The notes beneath the pieces are model-generated. The model was given only the letters and a program-made list of their open reading frames with translations. It did no database searches and was not told the DNA's origin. This document shows, piece by piece, positions 8,065-16,546 of a DNA stretch of 33,395 nucleotides. Source of the stretch: UBA2402 sp037139735. GTDB taxonomy: Bacteria; Planctomycetota; Phycisphaerae; Phycisphaerales; UBA1924. Where the stretch lies: positions 1 to 33,395 of the forward strand of contig JBAXFU010000030.1 in NCBI GenBank assembly GCA_037139735.1, in the 5' to 3' direction. Position 1 is the stretch's first letter, and every line of letters begins with the position of its first letter. A program made the translations under genes and the position numbers.

Positions 8065-8337
8065 ATGTCCAAGGCGATCATGGATCCGGGCGAGGTGCGG
8101 CGGTTCGCCCTCGAGCTCAAGCGTTTCAACGAGTTCCTGCAGCAGCAGGGGACGGTGATCAACGCGAGGATGAACGAGCTGGGCCAAAGCTGGCGCGACC
8201 AGGAACACCTGAAGTTCGCCGAGGAGTTCGACCTGACGATGAAGCAGCTGTCGCGGTTCACGGCGGCGACAGAGAAGCACATTCCGTTCCTCATCCGCAA
8301 GGCGGAGAAGATCGAGGAGTATCTCAACCAGCGGTAG
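8065..8337 (+). CDS. WXG100-like small helical protein (WxD variant), first
   Basis: This 90-residue, cysteine-free, highly charged protein has no signal peptide and looks like a helix-turn-helix hairpin. The turn is QSWRDQEHLKFAEEF: W43, D45, F51, E54. In WXG100/ESAT-6 proteins the turn is W-x-G with a phenylalanine about eight residues after the tryptophan. Here the W-to-F spacing is kept and glycine is replaced by aspartate. The third gene of the locus has the same W-x-D-x4-K-F-x-x-E pattern. WXG100 proteins are dimeric substrates of type VII secretion, so export by the ATPase encoded at 9190 is an inference. The start is supported by TATCCT 5 nt upstream; the much longer open frame upstream is a shadow of the esterase. 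Confidence 0.8.
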   Translation: MSKAIMDPGEVRRFALELKRFNEFLQQQGTVINARMNELGQSWRDQEHLKFAEEFDLTMKQLSRFTAATEKHIPFLIRKAEKIEEYLNQR

Positions 8338-8355
8338 CATGAGGGTTGCGCGACG

Positions 8356-8862
8356 ATGGGCTCGCACGCGAGGATTCACGACTCCAAGGCGCTGCTCGAG
8401 ACGAAGGCCGCGGTCGCGGCGTTCATCGAGGCGGTGACGACGGCGTTGGCGTCGATGGACGCGGACGTGTCGCGGGTGTCGCTGTGGCTCAATCAGGACC
8501 GGCCCATGCATTGGAAGCACGAGATCCGCAAGCGCGAGGATCAGGTGCTGGCGGCCAAGACGGACATGCAGCGCAAGATCATCGCGCAGGCGCCCGAGCC
8601 CGTGTCGCTGGTGCTGGAGCGCAAGGCCGTGGCGAGGGCGCAAGAGCGGGTCGAATCGGCGCGAAAGCGACAAGAGGCCACGCGACGCTGGGCGCCGGCG
8701 TGGGAGCGCGAGGCGCAACTCTACAAGAGCGGGCTGGCGGACCTGGCGGCGGCCATTCACGGCGACCTGCCCAAGGCCATCGTGCGGCTCGAGCGGATGG
8801 TGCTCGCGCTCGAGCAGTACGAGCGGCTCGAGGCCCCGCGCGGGCCGGAGGAGCCGGGCTGA
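8356..8862 (+). CDS. Uncharacterised helical coiled-coil protein of the type VII-like locus
   Basis: I do not recognise a named family for this 168-residue protein. It appears all-helical and strongly charged, with no cysteine, signal peptide or membrane span. Long heptad-like stretches cover about 55-120, and a second amphipathic segment covers about 125-160. Tryptophans occur at 44, 53, 112 and 116; HWKHEIRKRED around W53 recalls a turn but lacks the W+8 phenylalanine of its neighbours. It lies 18 bp after the first WXG100-like gene, with GAGGG 10 nt before the ATG, and overlaps the next gene by 1 nt. An adaptor, chaperone or substrate role with the flanking WXG100-like proteins is plausible from context only. 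Confidence 0.75.
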   Translation: MGSHARIHDSKALLETKAAVAAFIEAVTTALASMDADVSRVSLWLNQDRPMHWKHEIRKREDQVLAAKTDMQRKIIAQAPEPVSLVLERKAVARAQERVESARKRQEATRRWAPAWEREAQLYKSGLADLAAAIHGDLPKAIVRLERMVLALEQYERLEAPRGPEEPG

Positions 8863-9083
8863 TGGCTTCGCACGCGACGTGCAATGCCGCGTTGATCGAC
8901 GCCCTCAAGCAGTTGCGGGCGAGGTGGTCGCGCGTGCGCGACACGTGGCAGGACGACGCGGCGGTGAAGTTCGAGCGCGAGGTGATCGATCCCCTGGAGC
9001 CGGCGATCGCCCGGGCGGTACGGGCCATCGAGCAGGCGGGGGAGTTGATGCATCAGGCCAAGCGCGAGTGCGGGGATGATTGA
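8862..9083 (+). CDS. WXG100-like small helical protein (WxD variant), second
   Basis: This 73-residue protein has the same turn as the first gene of the locus: W29, D31, K36, F37 and E40 in TWQDDAAVKFEREV. Two short helices flank the turn. At 73 residues it is shorter than the usual ~100 of WXG100 proteins. Its ATG overlaps the preceding stop (TGATG), and GGAGGAG lies 8 nt upstream, so it is translated as part of the same operon. The frame is open upstream, but that part is a shadow of the 168-residue protein. The two small WxD proteins may form a heterodimer, as EsxA/EsxB do; this is inference. Confidence 0.75.
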   Translation: MASHATCNAALIDALKQLRARWSRVRDTWQDDAAVKFEREVIDPLEPAIARAVRAIEQAGELMHQAKRECGDD

Positions 9084-9174
9084 CCGCGGCGGCGCGTGGT
9101 GATGTCGTGGGCGGAGGGTGCGTGCGTCACGCATGGATTTGCCGCCACCTGCAACCCGTCGCCATGCGCCTGAT

Positions 9175-9180
9175 TAGACT
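9175..9180 (+). promoter_or_regulatory. Putative -10 hexamer TAGACT, leaderless spacing (ATPase)
   Basis: TAGACT lies 9 nt before the GTG at 9190, inside the 106-bp gap after the second WXG100-like gene. The ATPase may therefore have its own promoter in addition to read-through. Confidence 0.4.
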
Positions 9181-9189
9181 TGGTGGACC

Positions 9190-12100
9190 GTGACCGACTC
9201 ACCGACCCAACGACAGCGACGACTCCTGGCCGATCTCGAGGCCGCGGTGCGTCGGCACGCCTCCGAGGTGCAGGCGGCCGAGGCCGCCCACGCGCAGGCG
9301 ACGACGGCGGCGACGCGTGCGCTCGAGCAGGCGCTCGAGGAGATCGAGCAGCAGCACGCCAAGACGCACCGATCGGTGGATGCCGAGCTCAAGACCGTGC
9401 GGCAGCGGCTGGCGGCCAGGCACGACGAACGCCTCGCGGCGGCGGAGCAGGCGGCGGCGACGGAACTCCGGGCCTTCACGGCGCAGACGAACGCCATCGA
9501 GTCCAAGGCCCGCGAGGGGCTCGACGAGCGACGCTGGCTCGCCGAGACGATGCTCGAGTCGGCCAACAAGAAGGCCCTGCAGGAGTTCGACGCGGCCAGA
9601 ACACAGACCGACGCGCTTCTTCGCGAGCTCGCGGCCATCGAGTCCGCGGCGGTGACGATGCTCGCGCAGAGCGGCCACGAGCCCATGACGCTGCCCGAGG
9701 GCGCGACGCCCGTTCCCGCCCTGCCCGACGTGGTGCGGCTGCTCGATGCGCTCGAACGGCGCACGCGGCACTTCGTGATCGCGCCGGCGTTCATCATTTC
9801 GACGGTGCTTGCCGCGGGCGCGGCGGGGGGCATCGCCGCCGCCTTCGGCGCGGGGGCCGAGGCGAGCGAGAATCTGCGTCGCATCGGTCTGTGGGCCGCG
9901 GGCGGGGCGACGGGGGCCACGGCCGTGATGCTCGGGCTGCGGGCCTTCGTGCGATCGAGCGTTCCCGCGTCGAGGGCCGCGTTGGCGCAGGCGGTCGCCT
10001 CGGCGCGTCGCGGCGCGGAGGCGGCGTTGGCGTCGCTCACGGAACGGCGCGACGCGGCGGTGGGCACCGCGCGGCTCAAGCGGGAACGCGAGCTCGACGA
10101 GGCCGAGGTGCAGGCCAAGGAAGCGACCAGGACGCTGCAGGTTCGTCGCGAGCAGGAGGAGCCGGCCCTCCGACAGCGTCATGGTGCGGCCGTGCAGGCG
10201 CTGCGAGAGGCGAAGCAGGCGGAGCTCGAGGCGGTGGAGCGATCGGCGGCCGAGCATCGCGCGGCGGCTGACGCCAAGCGAGCCGACGCGACCGAGAAGG
10301 TCAGGGCCGAGCATCGCGCGATGATCGACGCGGCCGGGACGGCGCATGCACGCACCATGAGCGCGCTGCAGGACGAATGGCGGGCGGCGGTGGAGGCGGC
10401 GGCTCGCGGGCAGGCCGAGTTTGCGGCGTGGATGGAACGGGTCTGTCCGATTTGGGACGCTGGGGCGTGGACCGCCACGGGGTGGCGAGAGGGCGTGCCG
10501 CCGGGCGAAGTGCCCGACGCGGTGTCGATGGGCTGGTTCGAGGCCTCGCCCGCGGCGATGCCGGGGGGCATGACGGCGGGGAGCGAGCAGGCCTTGGCTA
10601 TGGCGGGGGCGTTGCCCGGGGGGGTCGTGCGATTGCCGCTGCTGCTCGACCTTGCGGAGGGCGGTTCGCTCTTGTTGCAGCACGGCGCGGAGGGGCGAGC
10701 GGAGGCGATCGCCGCGCTCAACGACGCGATGCTGCGGATCATGACGAGCGTGCCGCCGTCGAAGGCGAGGTTCACGATCGTGGATCCGGTGGGACTGGGG
10801 CAGAGCTTCGCGGCCTTCACGCACCTGGCGGACCACGACGAGCAGCTCATCACCGATCGCGTGTGGAGCGACGTGCGGCACGTCGAGCAGCGGCTGGCGG
10901 AACTGACGGAGCACATGGAGACGGTGATCCAGAAGTACCTCCGCAACGAGTACGCGACGATTCGCGAGTACAACGCGATGGCGGGCGAGGTGGCCGAGCC
11001 GATGCGGTTCCTGGTTCTGGCGGACCTTCCGGCGGGCATCAGCGAGCAGGCGGCCAAGCGACTGGCGAGCATCATCGCGAGCGGGGCGAGGTGCGGGGTG
11101 CACGTGCTGGCGGCCCTTGACGAGCGGACCAAGCCGCCGGCGTGGTTGCCGGTGGCGGACTTGGCGAAGGGGTCGCTGCACCTGCGTCACCAGCAGGGGC
11201 GGTGGGTTCGGCAGGAGCCCGCGTTCAGGGCGTGGCCCTTGGCGTTGGAGCGTCCGCCCGCGGAGGCGACGGCGACGGCGTTGCTTCGCCGGGTGGGCGA
11301 ACAGTCGAAGGAACTGGGCAGGGTGCGGGTGCCCTTCGAGATCGTCGCGCCGCAGTCGGAGGCGGAGGTGTGGTCGCGGTCGACGCGCGACGAGGTGCGG
11401 GTCGCGCTGGGCAGGACGGGGGCGACGAAGCTGCAGCACCTCTTGCTGGGGCAGGGCACGGCGCAGCACGCGCTGATCGCGGGCCGCACGGGCTCGGGCA
11501 AGTCGACGCTGCTGCACGTGATCATCACGAACGCCGCGCTCTGGCATTCGCCCGACGAGATCGAGATGTACCTGGTGGACTTCAAGAAGGGCGTGGAGTT
11601 CAAGGCGTACGCGGCGCACGGGCTGCCGCACGCGAGGGTGATCGCGGTCGAGAGCGAGCGGGAGTTCGGGCTCAGCGTGCTGCGGCGGCTGGACGCGGAG
11701 TTGACGTCGCGAGGGCAGCGGTTCCGGGATCGCAACGTGCAGGACCTGGCGGGGTGGCGGAGGTCGAGTCCGGAGCCGATGCCTCGGGTGCTGCTGGTGG
11801 TGGACGAGTTCCAGGAGTTCTTCGTCGAGGACGACAAGCTGGCGCAGGAGGCGTCGCTGCTGCTGGACCGGTTGGTGCGTCAGGGCCGCGCGTTCGGCAT
11901 GCACGTGGTGCTGGGGAGCCAGACGCTCGGCGGGGCGTACTCGCTGGCGAGGAGCACGCTGGGGCAGATGGCGGTTCGCATCGCGCTGCAGTGCAGCGAG
12001 GCGGACAGTTACCTCATCATGAGCGAGGACAACCCCGCGCCGCGTCTGCTCAGCAGGCCGGGCGAGGCGATCTACAACGACGCCAGCGGCATGCTGGAGG

Positions 12101-13026
12101 GGAACAGCCCCTTCCAGATCGTCTGGCTCTCGGAAGAGACGCGCGAGGCGATGCTCGACCGGGTGCGGGCGCGAGGGCGAGGGTCGCCCGCGAGGGAGTG
12201 CATCGTCTTCGAGGGAGACCGGGCGTCGGAGATCGGCCGCAACCCGCGGCTGGCGGCGATTCGCGAGGGACGCGAGCCCGCGCCCGCCGTGCCGACGGCG
12301 TGGCTGGGCGAGGCGGTGAGCATCAAGGAGGCGACCAACATCGCCTTCAGGCGTCAGGCGGCGGCGAACCTGCTGATCGTGGGTCAGCAGGAGGACACGG
12401 CGCACGCGATGATGACGGCCGCGGCGACGGCGTTGGCGGCCGACCAGCGGACGCGGCTGGTGGTGATCGACTCGACGCCCGCCGACCAGCGGGAGCACGG
12501 CGTGCTCGAGCGGATGGCGAACGCGCAGGACCCTTCGGGCCCGACGCGGTTCGCCGGTCCGAGGGGCGCGGCGGCGGCGGTGGCCGAGGTGGCGGCGGAG
12601 GTGGCGAGACGCGAGGCCTTGGCGCAAGACCCCGAGGCGAAGCTGCCCGAGACGAGCCTCTTCGTGCTGGTGATGGGCCTGCACCGCTTCCGCGACTTGC
12701 GGAAGGTGGAGGACTTCTCCTTCGGCGCTTCGGAGGGGGCGTCGCGGCCGGACCAGCAGTTGGCCAAGGTGCTCCGTGACGGCCCCGCGCTGGGCGTGCA
12801 CGTGGTGGCGTGGATCGACACGGCGGCGAACGTCGATCGAACGCTCGAGCGGGCGACGGCGCGGGAGTTCGAGGCGCGGGTGCTGATGCAGATGAGCGCG
12901 AACGACTCCACGAACCTCATCGACACGCCCGCGGCGGCGAACCTGGGGCGGCATCGGGCGCTGCTGCACCGCGAGGAGCTGGGGACGGTGGAGAAGTTCC
13001 GCCCGTACGCGCCGTTCGCGACGTGA
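9190..13026 (+). CDS. Membrane-anchored FtsK/EccC-like ATPase with three tandem P-loop domains
   Basis: This 1278-residue protein starts with a long coiled coil (about 1-190). Two membrane spans (about 195-218 and 232-252) and a second coiled coil (about 255-440) follow. Three FtsK/SpoIIIE-like domains come next. The first is decayed: HGAEGRAEA (498-506) in place of Walker A and FLVLADL (607-613) in place of Walker B. The second is intact: GRTGSGKST (765-773, K771) and LLVVDE (868-873), with LVDFKKG and GSQTLGG as further family signatures. The third is decayed: VGQQEDTA (1064-1071) and FVLVMG (1158-1163). Three tandem domains behind paired membrane spans is the layout of EccC, the motor of type VII secretion. 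It lacks the gamma domain that marks DNA-translocating FtsK. The small WxD proteins just upstream strengthen the secretion reading. No EccB, EccD, EccE or mycosin homologue is present. Confidence 0.88.
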   Translation: MTDSPTQRQRRLLADLEAAVRRHASEVQAAEAAHAQATTAATRALEQALEEIEQQHAKTHRSVDAELKTVRQRLAARHDERLAAAEQAAATELRAFTAQTNAIESKAREGLDERRWLAETMLESANKKALQEFDAARTQTDALLRELAAIESAAVTMLAQSGHEPMTLPEGATPVPALPDVVRLLDALERRTRHFVIAPAFIISTVLAAGAAGGIAAAFGAGAEASENLRRIGLWAAGGATGATAVMLGLRAFVRSSVPASRAALAQAVASARRGAEAALASLTERRDAAVGTARLKRERELDEAEVQAKEATRTLQVRREQEEPALRQRHGAAVQALREAKQAELEAVERSAAEHRAAADAKRADATEKVRAEHRAMIDAAGTAHARTMSALQDEWRAAVEAAARGQAEFAAWMERVCPIWDAGAWTATGWREGVPPGEVPDAVSMGWFEASPAAMPGGMTAGSEQALAMAGALPGGVVRLPLLLDLAEGGSLLLQHGAEGRAEAIAALNDAMLRIMTSVPPSKARFTIVDPVGLGQSFAAFTHLADHDEQLITDRVWSDVRHVEQRLAELTEHMETVIQKYLRNEYATIREYNAMAGEVAEPMRFLVLADLPAGISEQAAKRLASIIASGARCGVHVLAALDERTKPPAWLPVADLAKGSLHLRHQQGRWVRQEPAFRAWPLALERPPAEATATALLRRVGEQSKELGRVRVPFEIVAPQSEAEVWSRSTRDEVRVALGRTGATKLQHLLLGQGTAQHALIAGRTGSGKSTLLHVIITNAALWHSPDEIEMYLVDFKKGVEFKAYAAHGLPHARVIAVESEREFGLSVLRRLDAELTSRGQRFRDRNVQDLAGWRRSSPEPMPRVLLVVDEFQEFFVEDDKLAQEASLLLDRLVRQGRAFGMHVVLGSQTLGGAYSLARSTLGQMAVRIALQCSEADSYLIMSEDNPAPRLLSRPGEAIYNDASGMLEGNSPFQIVWLSEETREAMLDRVRARGRGSPARECIVFEGDRASEIGRNPRLAAIREGREPAPAVPTAWLGEAVSIKEATNIAFRRQAAANLLIVGQQEDTAHAMMTAAATALAADQRTRLVVIDSTPADQREHGVLERMANAQDPSGPTRFAGPRGAAAAVAEVAAEVARREALAQDPEAKLPETSLFVLVMGLHRFRDLRKVEDFSFGASEGASRPDQQLAKVLRDGPALGVHVVAWIDTAANVDRTLERATAREFEARVLMQMSANDSTNLIDTPAAANLGRHRALLHREELGTVEKFRPYAPFAT

Positions 13027-13171
13027 GATGCTCGCGGGTCGACGCTCCGGGCGAGCCCGATCCCCCATGCAGGCGACGGCGGAGTCGAGGGGAAGGTCCC
13101 CCGCGGTCGAAGATCCCCTGCGACGACGCGATGGGCGTTCCTGCGCGATCGTTCGCGGCGAGGTCTCCTGC

Positions 13172-13900
13172 GTGAGCTACTTCCTTCCGGCCGAGTACGT
13201 CGAACAGCCCCGCTCGTTCAGCCACGACGCGCATCGCGACGGGGAGCCGTACTGGGCGCCGTGGCGATTGGCCGAGAGCGGGCGATTCCAGCATTACGTG
13301 TACATGTGGGCGGCGTCGATGGTCCGTCGCGGCCGCTTGGCGTCGGTGCTCGACGTTGGGTGCGGGCCGGGCACCAAGCTTGGTCGTTGGATCTCGCCGC
13401 TCTGTTCGGACATCACGTGCCTCGATCAACAGACCGCGCTCGAGGTGGTGAAGCAGCGGGTGCCGCGGGCGGCGACGGTGGAGTGCGATCTTGAGTGGCC
13501 GCCCGAGACGCTGGGGCGAACCTTCGACCTGATCATCTGCGCCGACGTGCTGGAGCACCTGCTGGATCCTGATCCGGTGATGGAGTTGATCCGCGCCTCG
13601 AGCCACGCCTCGACGCGGATCCTGCTGTCGACGCCCGAGCGGCGTCGCGAGCGGGGCCGCGCGTGCATGCGTTCGGACAAGCCCGAGCACGTGCGCGAGT
13701 GGGCCGACGACGAGTTCGCGATGTACGTCGAGTCGCGGGGGCTTGCGCTGATTCGCCAGCGGATGCTTCCGAAGGCCGACGAGCCGCTGCTGAAGGGTCG
13801 GCGCGGCGAGCGGGACTTCCGCGTGGGGCGTGCGGACCGTTCGCCGTGGGCGTGCCAGGCCCTGCTGTGCGGGGTCGCGACCAGGGGGGACCGCTCATGA
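13172..13900 (+). CDS. SAM-dependent class I methyltransferase
   Basis: This 242-residue protein has a Rossmann methyltransferase core. Motif I is VLDVGCGPG (59-67), an acidic residue follows strand 2 (D85 in CLDQQ), and ICADVLEHLLDPD (122-134) is motif-IV-like. Such enzymes beside glycosyltransferases usually modify sugars or glycan ends; the substrate here is unknown. I chose the GTG at 13172, preceded by GAGG at about 9 nt. The frame extends to ATGs at 13067 and 13028, but that upstream part is arginine-rich and unlike the family. The 145-bp gap after the ATPase gene contains no TA dinucleotide and so no promoter-like hexamer, which favours read-through from it. The stop overlaps the next start as ATGA. 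Confidence 0.78.
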   Translation: MSYFLPAEYVEQPRSFSHDAHRDGEPYWAPWRLAESGRFQHYVYMWAASMVRRGRLASVLDVGCGPGTKLGRWISPLCSDITCLDQQTALEVVKQRVPRAATVECDLEWPPETLGRTFDLIICADVLEHLLDPDPVMELIRASSHASTRILLSTPERRRERGRACMRSDKPEHVREWADDEFAMYVESRGLALIRQRMLPKADEPLLKGRRGERDFRVGRADRSPWACQALLCGVATRGDRS

Positions 13901-15054
13901 GCATGCGGATCGCCGTCGTCTCCGAGATTCAGCTGGGCAGCCACCGCGCCCATGCCATCAACGTCGTCAAGACCGCGGGCGGCATGCTGCGCGCGGGGCA
14001 TTCGGTGGTGCTGGTCTGCCGGCCGCCCGAATGCGACCCGCGCACGCCGGCGGAGATCCTGGCCGACTACGGGGAGGATCGGCTGGACGTCATCATGCAG
14101 CCCGACGAGGGCGGTCCGTTCGATCCGGCGAGATTCGGGTCGTGGGCGACGTCGGTGGCGACCTCCGAGGGCGTCGACTGCGTGTACGCGAGGCACTTCC
14201 ATGCGGCGATCCAGTGTGCCGCGGCGGCCATTCCGACCGTGATGGAGACGCACGCGCACGTGGGCGACCGTCGCGAGGAGGTCGTGAAGGCGATGCGTTC
14301 GACGCAGTCGTCGCGTCGCGGGATTCGTTCGATCATCACCATCGGCGCGCCGCTGAAGACCTGGTTCGAGTCGCTCGGGGCCGCGCCGGGGTGCGTGCAC
14401 ATCGTGCCGGACGGCGTGGACGTCGAGCTCTTCTCGCCGCCATCGAGACCGAGCAAGCCGCCGGTGGCGATGTGCCGCGTGTCGGGGCCGCGAATCACGT
14501 ACGCGGGGCACCTGTACGACTACAAGGGCGTGCCGACGATCCTCGAGGCGGCCGCGTTGGCGCCGGAGCTTTCCTTCGTGCTGCTGGGCGGCACGCCGGA
14601 GGACCTCAAGCGGGTTCGCGCGAGGGCGGCGGGGCTGTCGAACGTGCACGCGCTGGGCGCGGTGCCTCACGTCGAGGTGCCGGCGTACCTGTGGCACAGC
14701 GACGCGTTGCTGCTGCCGCCGTCGGCGACCGATCCGTCGTCGTCGTGGACGAGCCCGGTGAAGCTTGGCGAGTACCTCGCCAGCGGGACGCCGGTGGTGG
14801 CGTCGGGCATTCGCGCGCTTCGTCGATGGGTGAAGGACGATCACGTTCGCTGGTTCACGCCCGACGACGCGTCATCGATGGTCGAGGCCGTGAGGGCCGC
14901 GCTCCGCGAGTCGCCGGAGGCGGCGGCGCGGCGAGCGGCGGCGTGCGCCGCGCTGGCCAGGACGTATTCGTATTCGACGCGGGCAACGAGGATTCTGGCG
15001 ACGCTGGACGGCAGGGCGTGCGAGGAGCGGGGGAGCATGGATGCCGCGGCATGA
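13897..15054 (+). CDS. GT4-type glycosyltransferase
   Basis: This 385-residue protein has the GT-B fold of family 4. The N-terminal Rossmann half opens with MRIAVVSEIQLG and contains AHAINVVKTAGGMLRAGHSV. The C-terminal half starts near RITYAGHLYDYKG (199-211), where the sugar nucleotide is normally held. SPVKLGEYLASGTPVV (286-301) is the family's acceptor/donor loop in its SPxKxxEY form. Donor and acceptor cannot be predicted. The start overlaps the methyltransferase stop by 4 nt, with AGGGGGGA about 7 nt upstream. The stop overlaps the next gene by 14 nt, so the three genes form a tight operon. Confidence 0.87.
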   Translation: MSMRIAVVSEIQLGSHRAHAINVVKTAGGMLRAGHSVVLVCRPPECDPRTPAEILADYGEDRLDVIMQPDEGGPFDPARFGSWATSVATSEGVDCVYARHFHAAIQCAAAAIPTVMETHAHVGDRREEVVKAMRSTQSSRRGIRSIITIGAPLKTWFESLGAAPGCVHIVPDGVDVELFSPPSRPSKPPVAMCRVSGPRITYAGHLYDYKGVPTILEAAALAPELSFVLLGGTPEDLKRVRARAAGLSNVHALGAVPHVEVPAYLWHSDALLLPPSATDPSSSWTSPVKLGEYLASGTPVVASGIRALRRWVKDDHVRWFTPDDASSMVEAVRAALRESPEAAARRAAACAALARTYSYSTRATRILATLDGRACEERGSMDAAA

Positions 15055-16534
15055 CGCCAACGCCGACGCGCCGGGCCTGCTGATTGCGCTGCCGGGGGGG
15101 CTGTACGTCAGCGGCGTGGTGTCGTGGGCGGTGCGGCTTGTCAACGAGCTATCCGGACGCGGCGTCCGGTGCGGGTTGCTGGTGCATGCGCAGCGCGAGG
15201 GGTATCCGCCGACGCGGCCGCGGATCGATCCGCGGGTGCGGGTCTTCGATCTGGCGCCGCTGGGCGGGATCGAGGGGTGCGAGGGGCGGATCGAGCCGTT
15301 CGCGGAGGCGTACGCGAATGCCGCACGCGACCTGTGCGTCGAGCGGGTGGTGCTGAGCCCGAACCTGCACGGGGATTCGTACGGCGCGGCCGCCCTGGCG
15401 TTGCGGGCCTGCGGCGAGTTGATCCGCGTGGCGGGGTGGTGCCATCTCGACGGCGCGTACGACGTGCGGGTGCTGCGGCATTACGCTCCGATGCTCTCGC
15501 GGGTGGTGGCGGTGAGCGCCGCGCTGCATCGACGACTGGACGACTTGCCGGGGGTGACGGAGATTCCCTACGGCGTGCCGGCGACGGCGCGGCCATCGGC
15601 GAGAGCACCGGGTCCGCCGCGATTGATCTACGCGGGCCGGTTCGACGAGACCGTGAAGCGGGTGGGCGCCTTGGCGGCGATGAGCCGCGTGCTGGACGCC
15701 CAGGGGTTCGCGCACCGGTTGACGCTGGTGGGCGAGGGGCCGGCGCGTGGATCGCTGTCGTGCGGACCGTCGATGGAGGCGTCGGCGGGCGTGGCGCCCG
15801 AGGCGGTCGGCCGGGCGTACGCATCGAACGACGTCTTCGTGCTGGCGTCGAAGGCGGAGGGGCTGAGTCTGGCGATGCTGGAGGCGATGCGGTGCGGCTG
15901 CGTGCCCGTGGTGACGCGGGTGCGATCGGGCGCGACGCAGGTCGTGACGCACGGCGTGAACGGGATGCTCGTGGAGGCCGACGACGACACGCCGGCCGAC
16001 GAGCTTGGCCGTCGCATGGCATTGGCGGTCCGCGAGGCGTGGGAGGCGGGTCCCGAGGCGATGGCGGCGATGCAGGCCCGCGCGACGCGGGACGCGGACG
16101 GATATTCGGTGGAAGCGCACGCCACGCGGGTGCTCGAGATGATGCGCGAGGTGGCGGCCGAGCCCGCGAAGTCGTGGAGCGGTCGCTGCGCCTTCAGCGG
16201 CGGCGGATCGGTGCCCGCGGGCGGCGACGAGCGATTGCGTTCGGTGTTGCGATCGCTGCGAGGCGAGCGGGTGCTGGTGCACGGCACGGGGCGACACACG
16301 CAGGAGCTCAGCCACGTGCTCGAGGAGTTCCGCGACTGCATCATCGGGTTCTGCGACGACGACGTGACGAAGGCGGGCACGCGGGTGATGGGGCTGCCCG
16401 TGCACCTGCCGCCGGGCCCCCGCGAGGGGACGGCGGTGGTGGTGAGTTCGTGGATCCACGAGGCGGAACTGCTGGCGCGGGCGCACGCGGCGTACGCGGG
16501 CAAGCGAGTGGTGGGGATCTATCGGGCGGCGTGA
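15041..16534 (+). CDS. GT4-like glycosyltransferase fused to a C-terminal Rossmann domain
   Basis: This 497-residue protein has a GT-B core from about 12 to 375. The N-terminal half contains GGLYVSGVVSWAVRLVNEL, and the C-terminal half begins LIYAGRFDETVKRV (195-208). E273 and E281 form the E-x7-E signature in EGLSLAMLE. A separate Rossmann-like module follows (about 409-497): VLVHGTGRHTQEL, then IIGFCDDD and VVVSSWIHEAEL. It resembles the nucleotide-binding ends of PglD-type acyltransferases or sugar C-methyltransferases. Its function is unclear; it may bind a sugar nucleotide or act as a vestigial tailoring domain. The ATG at 15041 lies 14 nt inside the previous gene, behind a GGGGGAG tract. 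Confidence 0.82.
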   Translation: MPRHDANADAPGLLIALPGGLYVSGVVSWAVRLVNELSGRGVRCGLLVHAQREGYPPTRPRIDPRVRVFDLAPLGGIEGCEGRIEPFAEAYANAARDLCVERVVLSPNLHGDSYGAAALALRACGELIRVAGWCHLDGAYDVRVLRHYAPMLSRVVAVSAALHRRLDDLPGVTEIPYGVPATARPSARAPGPPRLIYAGRFDETVKRVGALAAMSRVLDAQGFAHRLTLVGEGPARGSLSCGPSMEASAGVAPEAVGRAYASNDVFVLASKAEGLSLAMLEAMRCGCVPVVTRVRSGATQVVTHGVNGMLVEADDDTPADELGRRMALAVREAWEAGPEAMAAMQARATRDADGYSVEAHATRVLEMMREVAAEPAKSWSGRCAFSGGGSVPAGGDERLRSVLRSLRGERVLVHGTGRHTQELSHVLEEFRDCIIGFCDDDVTKAGTRVMGLPVHLPPGPREGTAVVVSSWIHEAELLARAHAAYAGKRVVGIYRAA

Positions 16535-16546
16535 CGTCGTCGACGT

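Noticed and set aside
9190..13026. Reading the ATPase as a chromosome-segregating FtsK
   Set aside because: It has three tandem domains with two decayed, large coiled coils, no gamma domain, and WXG100-like neighbours, which fits EccC-type motors better. Phylogeny would be decisive.
9199..13068. A 1289-codon open frame antisense to the ATPase gene
   Set aside because: It is a shadow of high-GC coding sequence: arginine- and proline-rich, with no recognisable domain, while the plus strand has clear Walker motifs and membrane spans.
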